Part shown: positions 40,414 to 49,936 of the stretch, one piece after another | Layout: each line of letters begins with the position of its first letter | How positions within the stretch are numbered: position 1 is the stretch's first letter | NCBI RefSeq assembly: GCF_001278115.1 | Contig: NZ_LIYD01000005.1 | Location: forward strand, 1,432,551-1,496,550 | Direction of reading: 5' to 3' | DNA: 64,000 nt | Source: Flavobacterium akiainvivens | GTDB taxonomy: Bacteria > Bacteroidota > Bacteroidia > Flavobacteriales > Flavobacteriaceae | The notes under the pieces: model-generated | Told to the model about the DNA's origin: nothing | Seen by the model: the letters and a program-made list of their open reading frames with translations, nothing else | Databases searched by the model: none | Program-made: the position numbers and the translations under genes

Positions 40414-42309
40414 ATGAAAAAAATCATTGCCCTGCTCCTGCTATTCCCGTTTATACCGGTAACCGCACAGGAAGTTATATCGCCCAACAAAAAAATTTCG
40501 GTGCAAATTGATGCCAGCCAGGGCAACCCGGTTTTCAGTATATTTTATTCTTCAGGTAAAAAGCAGGTTGTGGTTTTGCCGCAGTCGCCACTGGGCATAA
40601 CACGGAGTGACGAAGCCTTTACAACAAACCTGAAACCGGTTAGTACTTCTAAACCCGCAACCGTAAAAGAAAAGTACACAGCACTTAGCGGGAAAAGGAA
40701 AGAACGTGAAAATATTGTTACTGAACGTATTTTTACATTCACCAACCAAAATAATAAAGTTGTCAATATTATTTTCAGGGCTTATAATGATGGCGTTGCA
40801 TTCAGATATGAGTTTCCTGATGATACAAACGCCCCGGTAAACGTTATAAGCGAAAATACCACCTTTATACTGCCGGAGGGCACACAACGCTGGACGCAGG
40901 CTTTTGAGCCGTCTTATGAGGGTTTTTACCCCGAAACGACAACCGGCAAAGGCAATGACAAACAGGAATGGGGTTTCCCGGCGCTTTATAAAGTTACCGG
41001 CCAGCCGGTTTGGGTATTGCTGTCGGAAGCAGGATTATCGGCAAATAACTGTGCGGCCAGGCTTAGCAATGCGAAAAATCCAAACCATTATAACGTAACC
41101 TACCCTGAAACAAGGGATAACTTTAAGCAGGTAGGCGCTGTGGGCACGCTGCCGTGGCAGTCGCCGTGGCGCACGCTTATTATTGGGGCACTGGCTGATG
41201 TTGTTGAATCTACCCTGGTAGACGATGTAAACCCGCCAAGCAAAATACAAGATACAGATTGGATAATACCCGGCACAGAATCATGGGTGTACTGGGCTAA
41301 CAACCATGGCTCTAAAGACTATAAAAAGCTGGCCGAGTATACTGACCTGGCTGCTAAAATGAACTGGCCCTACACGCTTATTGACTGGGAATGGGACGTG
41401 ATGGAAAATGGCGGCACTATTAAAGACGCGGTTAACTATGCAAAATCTAAAGGTGTAAAGCCGCTTATGTGGTACAACTCGGGCACATCATGGCTGGAGC
41501 CCACACCGTGGGACAGGCTACTGACACCCGAAAAGCGCCAGAAGGAATTTGCCTGGCTTAACGAAATGGGCATTTACGGTATTAAAGTCGACTTTTTTGC
41601 CGGAGACCAGCAGGACATGATAAAGTATTACATAGATATTTTAGAAGACGCTGCCAAGTATAAGCTATTGGTTAATTTTCACGGGGCAACCGTGCCACGG
41701 GGCTGGGCCCGCACCTACCCACACCTGCTTACCTATGAAGCCGTTTATGGTGCCGAATGGTACAACAACAATGCAACCCTTACCACTAAAGCCGCAGGCC
41801 ACAACGCCACGCTGCCGTTTACCCGAAACGTGGTTGGTTCTATGGATTATACACCCGTAGCGTTTTCAAACAGCCAAAACCCGCACATAACCTCTTATGC
41901 GCATGAGCTGGCATTGGCCGTATTGTTTGAGTCGGCCCTGCAGCATTTTGCTGATAGCCCGGAGTCTTTTTACAAGCAGCCTGATTATGTACAAAGCTTC
42001 CTGAAAACGGTACCCACCACCTGGGATGACACCAGGCTGCTGGACGGCTACCCCGGAGAAAAAGCCATTATAGCCCGTAAAAAAGGCAACACATGGTACA
42101 TAGCCGGTATTAACGGAACAGATACCGCACAGGATTTTACGGTAGACCTCATCACTATAACCAATAAAAAGACAAAGCTTGAACTGATAACCGATGGTGC
42201 AGATGATGCTTCATTCGCAACCAAAAGCATCACGCTTAAAAAAGCTGAAAAATTACAGGTTAGCTGCCTTCCACGAGGAGGTTTTGTGGCGGTACTGACT
42301 GAATTTTAA
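40414..42309 (+). CDS. Glycoside hydrolase family 97
   Basis: 631 residues with a signal peptide (about 1-19). The N-terminal beta-sandwich (about 25-270), the catalytic barrel (about 275-545; TLIDWEWDVMENGG, GIKVDFFAGDQQDMIKYY, VNFHGATVPRGWARTYPHLLTYEAVYGAEW) and a C-terminal sandwich (about 550-631) match GH97. The Asp in KVDFF sits where retaining GH97 members place their nucleophile, so it may be an alpha-galactosidase-type enzyme. It probably frees sugar in the periplasm for the fucose operon it ends. Confidence 0.9.
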   Translation: MKKIIALLLLFPFIPVTAQEVISPNKKISVQIDASQGNPVFSIFYSSGKKQVVVLPQSPLGITRSDEAFTTNLKPVSTSKPATVKEKYTALSGKRKERENIVTERIFTFTNQNNKVVNIIFRAYNDGVAFRYEFPDDTNAPVNVISENTTFILPEGTQRWTQAFEPSYEGFYPETTTGKGNDKQEWGFPALYKVTGQPVWVLLSEAGLSANNCAARLSNAKNPNHYNVTYPETRDNFKQVGAVGTLPWQSPWRTLIIGALADVVESTLVDDVNPPSKIQDTDWIIPGTESWVYWANNHGSKDYKKLAEYTDLAAKMNWPYTLIDWEWDVMENGGTIKDAVNYAKSKGVKPLMWYNSGTSWLEPTPWDRLLTPEKRQKEFAWLNEMGIYGIKVDFFAGDQQDMIKYYIDILEDAAKYKLLVNFHGATVPRGWARTYPHLLTYEAVYGAEWYNNNATLTTKAAGHNATLPFTRNVVGSMDYTPVAFSNSQNPHITSYAHELALAVLFESALQHFADSPESFYKQPDYVQSFLKTVPTTWDDTRLLDGYPGEKAIIARKKGNTWYIAGINGTDTAQDFTVDLITITNKKTKLELITDGADDASFATKSITLKKAEKLQVSCLPRGGFVAVLTEF

Positions 42310-42400
42310 GCAAATAGTGTTATTTTTAAGTTTATAGACATTTCAAAACCCTACAGTTTACAGGCGGTTTCGGTAAAAAATAAAAAAAGTGCAAAAAAGC

Positions 42401-42446
42401 TTGTGCAGTACATTTTAATTGCCGTAAATTTGCCTAACGGTGTTAA
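42401..42446 (+). promoter_or_regulatory. TetR promoter with operator just downstream
   Basis: TTG (42401-42403), a 21-base spacer and TAAATTTG (42425-42432) are followed at once by CTAACGGTGTTAA (42434-42446), the reverse complement of the TTAACACCGTTAR sites of the efflux promoter. A repressor here would block its own transcription. Confidence 0.78.
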
Positions 42447-42468
42447 GTGATTTAAACACTTATAAATC

Positions 42469-43056
42469 ATGGGAAGTAAAGAACGTATTTTACGACAAAA
42501 AGAACAAACCCGTGCCAACATCCTGAAAGCTGCAAGGCAGATTGTAAAACAGGAAGGATGGCAGGGCCTGAGTATGCGTAAAATTGCCGACAAGATTGAA
42601 TATACCGCCCCAATTATTTACGAATACTTTTCGAGCAAAGAAGCCATATTGCAGGAACTGACCTGTAAGGGTTTCCAGCTCCTTTCTAAAGACCTTGAAG
42701 AGGCGAAGAAAAAACATACCAACCTTGACGACCAACTTGGGGGTATGTGGATGGCTTACTGGGATTTTTCGCAAAAAAACAGGGAAATGTACCAGCTTAT
42801 GTATGGTGTACAAATGACCTGCTGCGCGCAGGGAACCCCGGAAAGCGACCATCCGTATGACCTGATTGCCGATGTGATGAGCCAGATTATGAAGAATGAT
42901 GATGAAGACCTGGTAATGCAAAAATACTTTACGTTCTTTTCGGTTATCCATGGGCTTATTTCCATCAACATGCTTAGCGAAGGCCTGGGTGATGACATGA
43001 ACAAGCAAATACTTAAAGATGCCATAGTGGGTATAACCCGCACGCTACACACGTAG
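42469..43056 (+). CDS. TetR-family repressor of the efflux operon
   Basis: 195 residues. The N-terminal helix-turn-helix (about 12-60; RANILKAARQIVKQEGWQGLSMRKIADKIEYTAPIIYEYFSSKEAIL) is typical; the C-terminal ligand domain (about 70-195) is helical. Five copies of the TTAACA-N-GTTAA palindrome flank the gene: one in its own promoter and four before the RND genes. It therefore probably represses itself and the pump. Confidence 0.92.
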   Translation: MGSKERILRQKEQTRANILKAARQIVKQEGWQGLSMRKIADKIEYTAPIIYEYFSSKEAILQELTCKGFQLLSKDLEEAKKKHTNLDDQLGGMWMAYWDFSQKNREMYQLMYGVQMTCCAQGTPESDHPYDLIADVMSQIMKNDDEDLVMQKYFTFFSVIHGLISINMLSEGLGDDMNKQILKDAIVGITRTLHT

Positions 43057-43075
43057 CTTTTTTTTACACTTTTAC

Positions 43076-43281
43076 TTAACACTGTTAAACCATTTTAATA
43101 TGATTAGCTACATGCCTGTAACCGGCATATTTTTTAAACCGTTTACTTAACACCGTTAAATACCTTTAGTATGATTAAGATGCCCCAACCGGCATATTTT
43201 TTAAAACCATTACTTAACACCGTTAAATACTTTTTGTTAGGTTAACACCACATTTTTTTCATTTACACTTAACATCATTAA
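43076..43281 (+). promoter_or_regulatory. Four tandem TetR-type operators before the RND operon
   Basis: TTAACACTGTTAA (43076-43088), TTAACACCGTTAA (43147-43159), TTAACACCGTTAA (43214-43226) and the weaker TTAACATCATTAA (43269-43281). The first two lie in a 67-71-base tandem repeat that also carries a small hairpin (ATGCC...GGCAT followed by ATTTTTT, at 43111-43134 and 43180-43202). The last site is 16 bases before the adaptor start. Confidence 0.85.
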
Positions 43282-43297
43282 ATTAATTAATATCGTT

Positions 43298-44437
43298 ATG
43301 AAGCCAATAAACCAGTTATTATCAGTTGCAGTGCTTGCGCTGCTATATGCCTGCTCGGGCAACCAGAACCCGGCAACACCCACGGCCCAGGCAGTACCTG
43401 TGCCCGTATATAATGTAACCACCCACGATGCCTTTACCTGGCAGGAATATCCGGTAATGCTTGAGGGCCGTACCGATGTGGAAATCCGCCCGCAGGTAGA
43501 CGGATACCTGCAAAGCGTGTTTGTAGACGAAGGCGCTTTTGTAAAGGCCGGGCAGTCTATTTTTAAGATAGAAGACCACCGCTACCGCGAAGCCCTAAAC
43601 AACGCCACAGGTAGCCTTAATGTCGCCGAAGCAGCGCTTATAAATGCAAAGCTTGAGGTAGAAAAACTTACCCCGCTGGTAGACGGCAAGGTAATCAGTG
43701 AGTACCAGCTGAAGTCAGCCAAGGCAGCGCTTAAGATTGCTGAGGGTAACAAAAAACAGGCCGAGGCCGCTGTGGCATCTGCCCGCATTAACCTTGAGTT
43801 TACTACTATTAAAGCCCCGGTAAGCGGCTACATTACCCGCCTCCCTAAAAAACAGGGCAGCCTGGTTTCGGCAGCAGACCCGCTACCGCTAACCACGCTA
43901 TCAGACAATGCCGAGGTACACGCCTACTTCTCAGTTAGCGAGGCCGATTTTACAAAATTCCGCGCTACTTATGAGGGTACCACCCTTAACGAAAAACTAA
44001 GCCACCTCCCTGCCCTGTCGCTTGTACTGCCCGATAATACCGAATATGCCCAAAAAGGCCGTATTGACATGGTAGACGGACAGTTTAATAAAACCACAGG
44101 CGCCATTACGCTAAGGGCGAGCTTCCCTAACGCACAGGGGCTGCTACGTGCGGGTAACACCGGTAAGGTAAAGCTTGGCCTGCCACACGCGGGTGCAGTG
44201 CTTGTACCGCAGGCATCAACCGTAGAGCTACAGGACAAGATATTTGTGTACACGGTAGACAAAGCCAACAAAGTAGCCAAAACACCTATCACAATCTTAG
44301 GAAAATCGGGTAATGATTACCTGGTTAAAGACGGTGTAAAAGCAGGCGACCGCATTGTGTATAAAGGCTTTGAAGGCCTTCAGGATGGCGTAACTGTTGC
44401 CCCTGAAAAAATCAAACCGGAAGTTGCATCTAAATAA
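43298..44437 (+). CDS. RND efflux periplasmic adaptor (MFP)
   Basis: 379 residues. The lipoprotein signal has lipobox LYAC (Cys about 19). Lipoyl halves flank a helical hairpin (RPQVDGYLQSVFVDEGAFVKAGQSIFKIED, about 60-95, and INLEFTTIKAPVSGYITRLPKKQGSLVSAADP, about 165-200). The beta-barrel and membrane-proximal domains follow. It links the RND pump to the outer-membrane channel, both encoded downstream. Confidence 0.93.
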   Translation: MKPINQLLSVAVLALLYACSGNQNPATPTAQAVPVPVYNVTTHDAFTWQEYPVMLEGRTDVEIRPQVDGYLQSVFVDEGAFVKAGQSIFKIEDHRYREALNNATGSLNVAEAALINAKLEVEKLTPLVDGKVISEYQLKSAKAALKIAEGNKKQAEAAVASARINLEFTTIKAPVSGYITRLPKKQGSLVSAADPLPLTTLSDNAEVHAYFSVSEADFTKFRATYEGTTLNEKLSHLPALSLVLPDNTEYAQKGRIDMVDGQFNKTTGAITLRASFPNAQGLLRAGNTGKVKLGLPHAGAVLVPQASTVELQDKIFVYTVDKANKVAKTPITILGKSGNDYLVKDGVKAGDRIVYKGFEGLQDGVTVAPEKIKPEVASK

Positions 44438-44468
44438 TTATCAGCTAACGACTTAACATCAATTAGAC

Positions 44469-47400
44469 ATGCTTAAAAAATTTATAGACCGGCCGGTTTT
44501 GGCTACGGTCATATCCATCCTATTGGCTATTTTGGGGGTAATTGGCGTTACCGCACTGCCACTGAGGCAGTTCCCGGACATAGCCCCGCCGGCAGTCCAG
44601 GTTACAGCATTATACCCCGGTGCCAATGCCGAAACCGTACTGCGCTCTGTAGCGCCATCTCTGGAAGAATCGATAAACGGCGTTGAGAACATGAGCTACA
44701 TGACCTCAACCGCCAGTAACGACGGCTCACTCGTAATAACCGTATACTTTAAGCTGGGCACCGACCCCGACCAGGCCGCGGTTAACGTACAAAACCGGGT
44801 ATCGCAGGCTACCAGCCAGCTGCCAAGTGAAGTAATACAGGCCGGTGTTACCACCGCAAAACAGCAAAACAGCCTTATCATGGTGGTAGACCTGTTTAGC
44901 GAAGATGCCTCAAAGTATGACCAGACGTTTTTGGCCAACTATGCCCAGATAAATATTATCCCTGAGATTAAGCGTATTCCCGGTGTGGGGCAGTCCATCA
45001 TTTTTGGTGGTAATAAAGACTACTCTATGAGGGTGTGGCTTAACCCAAGCCAAATGGCATCGTACAACATTACACCAAATGAGGTTATGGCCGCCATACA
45101 GGACAAGAACCTTGAGGCCGCCCCGGGTAAATTTGGTGAAAACAGTACCCAGTCGTTTGAATATGTAATTAAATACAAGGGTAAGCTTAACAAGCCCGGC
45201 GATTATGAAAACATTATAGTGCGCACCAACCCAGACGGTACCATGCTGCGCCTTAAAGATGTAGCCAAAATTGAGTTTGGTGCCTATACCTACGGTAACT
45301 TTACCCGTGTAAACGGCAAGCCGGGCGTTAACATAGCCGTTATGCAGCTGCCGGGTTCTAACGCTAATGAGATACAGATTGCCATAGACGAACTGATGCA
45401 AAAGGCCTCGAAGCAATTCCCTAAAAATGTAAAGCACCTTATACTGTATAATACCAAAACCATGCTCGATGCCAGTATTGAGCAGGTAGAACACACACTT
45501 ATTGAAGCCTTTATACTGGTGTTCCTTGTGGTGTATTTGTTTCTTCAGGATTTCCGTTCAACATTAATCCCGGCCATTGCGGTTCCGGTGGCGTTGCTGG
45601 GTACGTTCTTCTTTATGTCGATATTTGGGTTCTCTATTAACCTGCTTACCCTGTTTGCACTGGTACTGGCCATTGGTATTGTGGTAGACGACGCCATTGT
45701 GGTGGTTGAGGCCGTACACTCCAAGATGGAGCACCGGGGGCTTTCGCCAAAGGCAGCAACCACATCGGCCATGAGCGAAATTACAGGTGCCATTATATCT
45801 ATTACACTGGTTATGTCGGCCGTATTCCTGCCGGTAGGTTTTATGGAAGGCTCAACAGGTGTATTCTACAGGCAGTTTGCCTTTACACTGGCCATAGCCA
45901 TTATTATATCTGCGGTTAACGCGCTTACGCTGAGCCCTGCCCTTGCAGCACTATTCCTTAAGCAGCATAACCCCAACCATGCCAAACCGGGCCATGACGG
46001 CAAGCCATATAAAGCGCCTACGTTTAAAGAAAAATTCTTTACCGGCTTTAACGCCAATTTTGATAAGCTAACCAACCGCTATGTGGGCAGCCTGCGCTTT
46101 TTAGTGCGCTACCGCTGGGCCACACTGGGCAGCCTTGCCGGGCTTATTGTACTAACCGTATGGATGGTACAGCGCACACCGTCAGGATTCATCCCAAGCG
46201 AAGACCAGGGCTTTATAGCCATATCGCTGTCAATGCCTGCGGGTACATCATTAGACCGTACCACTGCCGCCATGAAAGAAGCCGAAGACGCGCTGGCGCC
46301 TATGGAGGCCAAACGCACGCTAATGGGACTTTCGGGTTTTAATATACTTACACAGTCTTCAAGCCCATCGTTCGGGGTGGCATTTATACTGCTTAAGCCT
46401 GCCAAAGAACGCGGCGCCATACAGGACATTAATGATGTTATGAACGATGCCCGCCAAAGGCTTTCGGCCATTAAGGGGGCTAACTTCTTTGTATTTACCT
46501 TCCCTACCGTGCCTGGCTTTAGCAACGTAGACGGCCTTGACTTTGTATTGCAGGACCGCACAGGCGGCTCGCTGGGCAAGTTTAGCGAAGTGGGTAACAA
46601 GTTTATTGGCGACCTGATGCAGCGCCCTGAAATAGCCGTGGCGTTCACGTCTTTCCGTGCCGACTACCCTCAGTTTGAGCTTGAAGTAGACGACGTAAAA
46701 GCCGAACAGCTGGGCGTAAGCGTGCGCGAGCTGATGCAAACCGTACAGGCCTACTACGGTAGTGCCCAGGTAAGCGACTTTAACCGCTTTGGTAAGTACT
46801 ACCGCGTTATGGTGCAGGCCGAAAAAGGTACACGCTCTACGCCTGAGTCACTTGATGCGGTATTTGTAAAAAACAAAACCGGCGAAATGGTGCCTGTAAA
46901 CACGTTGGTTAAACTGGTGCGTGTATATGGCCCTGAGAATGCCTCGCGTTACAACCTGTTTAACTCTATGGGTATAAACGCCATACAAAAACCGGGCTAC
47001 AGCTCTGGAGATGCCATTAAAGCTGTGGAAGAAGTTGCGGCTGCATCCCTGCCGGAAGGCTATTCTTATGAATTTTCAGGTATGACAAGGGAAGAGATAT
47101 CATCTGGCGGGCAATCGGCCATTATCTTCGGCCTGAGCCTCATATTTGTGTATTTCCTTCTGGCAGCACAATATGAAAGCTACATACTGCCGCTGGCCGT
47201 TATCCTGTCTATCCCTACGGGTATCTTCGGGGTGTTTGCCGCCATTGGCATGACGGGCATATCAAACAACATTTATGTTCAGGTGGCGCTGGTAATGCTT
47301 ATTGGCCTCTTAGCCAAAAACGCCATACTTATTGTAGAGTTTGCCGTACAGCGCAGGCGGGCGGGCAAATCGCTCTTATCAGCATCGCTTGAAGCGGCCA

Positions 47401-47657
47401 AGCTAAGGCTTAGGCCAATTATCATGACATCGCTTGCCTTTATTGTGGGCCTCGTACCCATGATGAGCGCCACCGGGCCATCTGCACAGGGTAACCACTC
47501 TATTAGTATAGGTGCAGCCGGCGGTATGATTGCCGGTGTGGTACTGGGCTTGTTTGTAATCCCTGTACTGTTTATCGTATTCCAGTATTTGCAGGAAAGG
47601 GTTTCGCGTAAAGCCGATGAGCCTGAAACTGCACTTGAACCCGAACTTATAAAATAA
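44469..47657 (+). CDS. RND multidrug efflux pump (HAE1 type)
   Basis: 1062 residues, the usual length for AcrB-type pumps. FIDRPVLATVISILLAILGVIGVTALPLRQFPDIAPP at the N-terminus, the proton-relay pair in TM4 (GIVVDDAIVVVEAVHSKME) and ILSIPTGIFGVFAA...LAKNAILIVEFA near the end are conserved. It exports hydrophobic compounds driven by protons. The operon is adaptor, pump, channel, with 6-32-base gaps. Confidence 0.95.
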   Translation: MLKKFIDRPVLATVISILLAILGVIGVTALPLRQFPDIAPPAVQVTALYPGANAETVLRSVAPSLEESINGVENMSYMTSTASNDGSLVITVYFKLGTDPDQAAVNVQNRVSQATSQLPSEVIQAGVTTAKQQNSLIMVVDLFSEDASKYDQTFLANYAQINIIPEIKRIPGVGQSIIFGGNKDYSMRVWLNPSQMASYNITPNEVMAAIQDKNLEAAPGKFGENSTQSFEYVIKYKGKLNKPGDYENIIVRTNPDGTMLRLKDVAKIEFGAYTYGNFTRVNGKPGVNIAVMQLPGSNANEIQIAIDELMQKASKQFPKNVKHLILYNTKTMLDASIEQVEHTLIEAFILVFLVVYLFLQDFRSTLIPAIAVPVALLGTFFFMSIFGFSINLLTLFALVLAIGIVVDDAIVVVEAVHSKMEHRGLSPKAATTSAMSEITGAIISITLVMSAVFLPVGFMEGSTGVFYRQFAFTLAIAIIISAVNALTLSPALAALFLKQHNPNHAKPGHDGKPYKAPTFKEKFFTGFNANFDKLTNRYVGSLRFLVRYRWATLGSLAGLIVLTVWMVQRTPSGFIPSEDQGFIAISLSMPAGTSLDRTTAAMKEAEDALAPMEAKRTLMGLSGFNILTQSSSPSFGVAFILLKPAKERGAIQDINDVMNDARQRLSAIKGANFFVFTFPTVPGFSNVDGLDFVLQDRTGGSLGKFSEVGNKFIGDLMQRPEIAVAFTSFRADYPQFELEVDDVKAEQLGVSVRELMQTVQAYYGSAQVSDFNRFGKYYRVMVQAEKGTRSTPESLDAVFVKNKTGEMVPVNTLVKLVRVYGPENASRYNLFNSMGINAIQKPGYSSGDAIKAVEEVAAASLPEGYSYEFSGMTREEISSGGQSAIIFGLSLIFVYFLLAAQYESYILPLAVILSIPTGIFGVFAAIGMTGISNNIYVQVALVMLIGLLAKNAILIVEFAVQRRRAGKSLLSASLEAAKLRLRPIIMTSLAFIVGLVPMMSATGPSAQGNHSISIGAAGGMIAGVVLGLFVIPVLFIVFQYLQERVSRKADEPETALEPELIK

Positions 47658-47662
47658 AACCA

Positions 47663-49060
47663 ATGAAAACAGTTAGTTATATATTCCTGCTGCTTACACT
47701 TATAGCGTGTGGCGTGTCTAAAGATACGCCCGTGCCGCAGCAGGAACTCCCCGAGGCATACCGCAATGCGTTTGCTACCGATACCACCACGATTGCCGAT
47801 ATTAAATGGGATGCCTTTTTTACCGACCCAAAGCTACAGGAACTTATAAACCGTACCCTTACGGGGAATTTTGACCTGCAACTTGCGGTTAAGAATATTG
47901 AGGCTTCAAGACAACTGTTGCGCCAAACCAAGTGGGGGCAGGTGCCGCAGCTTAACGCTTACGTTACGGCAAATACCAATATTCCCAGCGAAAACAGCCT
48001 TAACGGGCTTAGCATAAACAACTTCCTGGGCACCAGCCATATTGAAGATTACAATGCCGGCCTACAACTATCATGGGAAGCCGATATTTGGGGCAAGATA
48101 AACAGCCGCAAAAAAGAGGCGCTTGCTACCTACCTTAAAACTGAGGAAGCCCGCAAGCTGGTTCAGGCCAACCTGGTAGCCAGCGCAGCACAGGGCTATT
48201 ACAACCTGCTGATGCTTGATGCCCAGCTTGAGGTTGCCAAAAAGAACCGCGGCCTTAGCGAAAATACTGTAAGCATGGTTACACGCCAGTTTGATGCCGG
48301 GCAGGTTACCCACCTTGCCGTGGAGCAGGCCGAAGCCCAAAGGCTGCGCGCCGCACAAATTGTGCCCCAGCTTGAAAAGGAAATTATACTACAGGAAAAT
48401 GCGCTGAGCATACTTACCGGTACACTTCCGGGAGAGATTGAGCGCAGCAGCCTTACTACCGAAGACCTGCATGCCGAATTGCCAACCGGTATACCTGCCG
48501 CCCTGCTAAGCCACAGGCCCGATGTTAAGGCACAGGAATATGAGCTTAACGCTGCCAATGCCCGTGTGGGTGTTGCCAAAGCATCTATGTATCCGTCACT
48601 TAGCATAACCGCTAACGGTGGGCTAAACTCCTTTAAAGCCAATAACTGGTTCAACATGCCGGCATCGCTTTTTGGATTGGTTACAGGTAGCATTGCACAG
48701 CCCTTACTACAGGGTCGAAGGCTGAAAACACAATATGAAGTAGCCAAAATTGAGCGCGAAAAGGCTGTGATAGGCTTCCGCCAGCAGGTACTGGTTGCCG
48801 TGGGCGAAGTGAGCGATGCCCTTGCCGAAATTGAAAAATTAAAAGAAGAGGTGGTGTTTGCACAGGAACGGGTAACCAACCTGCAAAAGGCCGTGAGCAA
48901 TGCCGATAAGCTGTTTGCCAGCGGGCTTGCCACCTACCTTGAAGTAATAACCGCACAAAGTAACGTACTACAAAGCGAGCTTGACCTTGCCGCTGTAAAA
49001 AGGAACCGGCTTGCCGCCGAAGTGAGGCTTTATAAAGCACTTGGCGGGGGCTGGAACTAA
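47663..49060 (+). CDS. TolC-like outer-membrane efflux lipoprotein
   Basis: 465 residues with lipobox LIAC. Two repeated OEP units form the helical barrel (about 60-260 and 270-460): NFDLQLAVKNIEASRQLL and RPDVKAQEYELNAANARVGVAKASMYPSLSITANGG. It is the outer channel of the RND system. A strong terminator follows 25 bases downstream. Confidence 0.94.
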   Translation: MKTVSYIFLLLTLIACGVSKDTPVPQQELPEAYRNAFATDTTTIADIKWDAFFTDPKLQELINRTLTGNFDLQLAVKNIEASRQLLRQTKWGQVPQLNAYVTANTNIPSENSLNGLSINNFLGTSHIEDYNAGLQLSWEADIWGKINSRKKEALATYLKTEEARKLVQANLVASAAQGYYNLLMLDAQLEVAKKNRGLSENTVSMVTRQFDAGQVTHLAVEQAEAQRLRAAQIVPQLEKEIILQENALSILTGTLPGEIERSSLTTEDLHAELPTGIPAALLSHRPDVKAQEYELNAANARVGVAKASMYPSLSITANGGLNSFKANNWFNMPASLFGLVTGSIAQPLLQGRRLKTQYEVAKIEREKAVIGFRQQVLVAVGEVSDALAEIEKLKEEVVFAQERVTNLQKAVSNADKLFASGLATYLEVITAQSNVLQSELDLAAVKRNRLAAEVRLYKALGGGWN

Positions 49061-49085
49061 TGGTGTTTCATTGATGTTAACTGTG

Positions 49086-49122
49086 GAAGCTGCCCGGATA
49101 AAACCGAGGCAGCTTCTTTTTT
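49086..49122 (+). terminator. Terminator of the RND operon
   Basis: GAAGCTGCC (49086-49094) pairs with GGCAGCTTC (49108-49116), with an inner CGG/CCG, followed by TTTTTT. It also marks the end of the GC-richer backbone. Confidence 0.93.
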
Positions 49123-49149
49123 ATAAAAAAAAAGCAATAAAGATAAAAG

Positions 49150-49260
49150 TGATTAATAATGAGTAGTTTACAAGAATGTAAAATTTAGTCGGTAATGATT
49201 TAGTAATGGTGCTTATTGCATTCGTTTTTATTCCATTTCCTTGTAAATCATATCAAAAGT
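49150..49260. repeat. Diverged duplicate of a non-coding segment, copy 1
   Basis: The stretch around TCGGTAATGATTTAGTAATG (from 49190) matches that from about 52380 (TCGGTAACGATTTGGTAATG) over roughly 70-100 bases, including a similar GGTGCTTA and CTTGTAAATCAT end. The copies bracket the pseudogene/UspA/TetR block. Confidence 0.65.
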
Positions 49261-49329
49261 ACTGAAAATTAATTTGTCTTCGATACGCTTTTCGTAATTT
49301 TAGCTAAGACCATTGATTAGTAATGTCTA

Positions 49330-49931
49330 TAATGACCTTTTTAGTTAATCTATTGTGCTGCATCAATATTTCGATATTGGCTATGAGAAGTCCCTGTGTG
49401 CCTTTTAAAAAATTTCCCAATATTGATTGTTCCATAAAATCCGATGCAATCTGACTAATGGACAACTCTGAAGTTGATAGCAAGACTTTTGTTTCAAATA
49501 GAAAGCCTCATTAATTAACTCAACTGTAGTTTTGCCTGTACTGTAACTTCCTTAAGACTTTTGCAAGATGCCCAGGTATAATACTCATGGCGTTTGAATA
49601 AAAACTTACTTCCTTATGTTTTTTAAAACTGTCATTCAGAATATTAAAAAAGCGCAATGCTATTTCCTCCTTTCGATTTATGTATAGGGACTCTCTTTTA
49701 TTGGTAAGAACATATTGTGCTGCAATCCTGTAAAACAATGCATTAAATGTGTATTGGATTATTTCTTTCCGAAATGGTGATAATGGTTCTTTTCTATTTT
49801 CTTCTTTTAATTGCCTAGCAAGGCTAATACATACTCTTAGCTCTTCTGTATCAATCTTAAAATTTGGAATTGCAACTTCATTGGATGCAAAAAATGATAT
49901 CGCATTAAATTCATTTTTCTCAACAGCATTA
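49330..49931 (-). pseudogene. Degraded AraC-family regulator
   Basis: Read on the minus strand, one frame (49931 to about 49520) gives an N-truncated AraC regulator (EELRVCISLARQLKEEN..., ALFYRIAAQYVL..., KEVSFYSNAMSIIPGHLAKVL). The second helix-turn-helix (TGKTTVELINEAFYLKQKS, then the SISQIASDFMEQSILG-like remains) continues in other frames down to about 49330. The start is missing and at least two frameshifts are needed. Its 5' end stops a few bases from the start of a truncated SDR gene on the other strand. Confidence 0.75.
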
Positions 49932-49936
49932 TTGCG

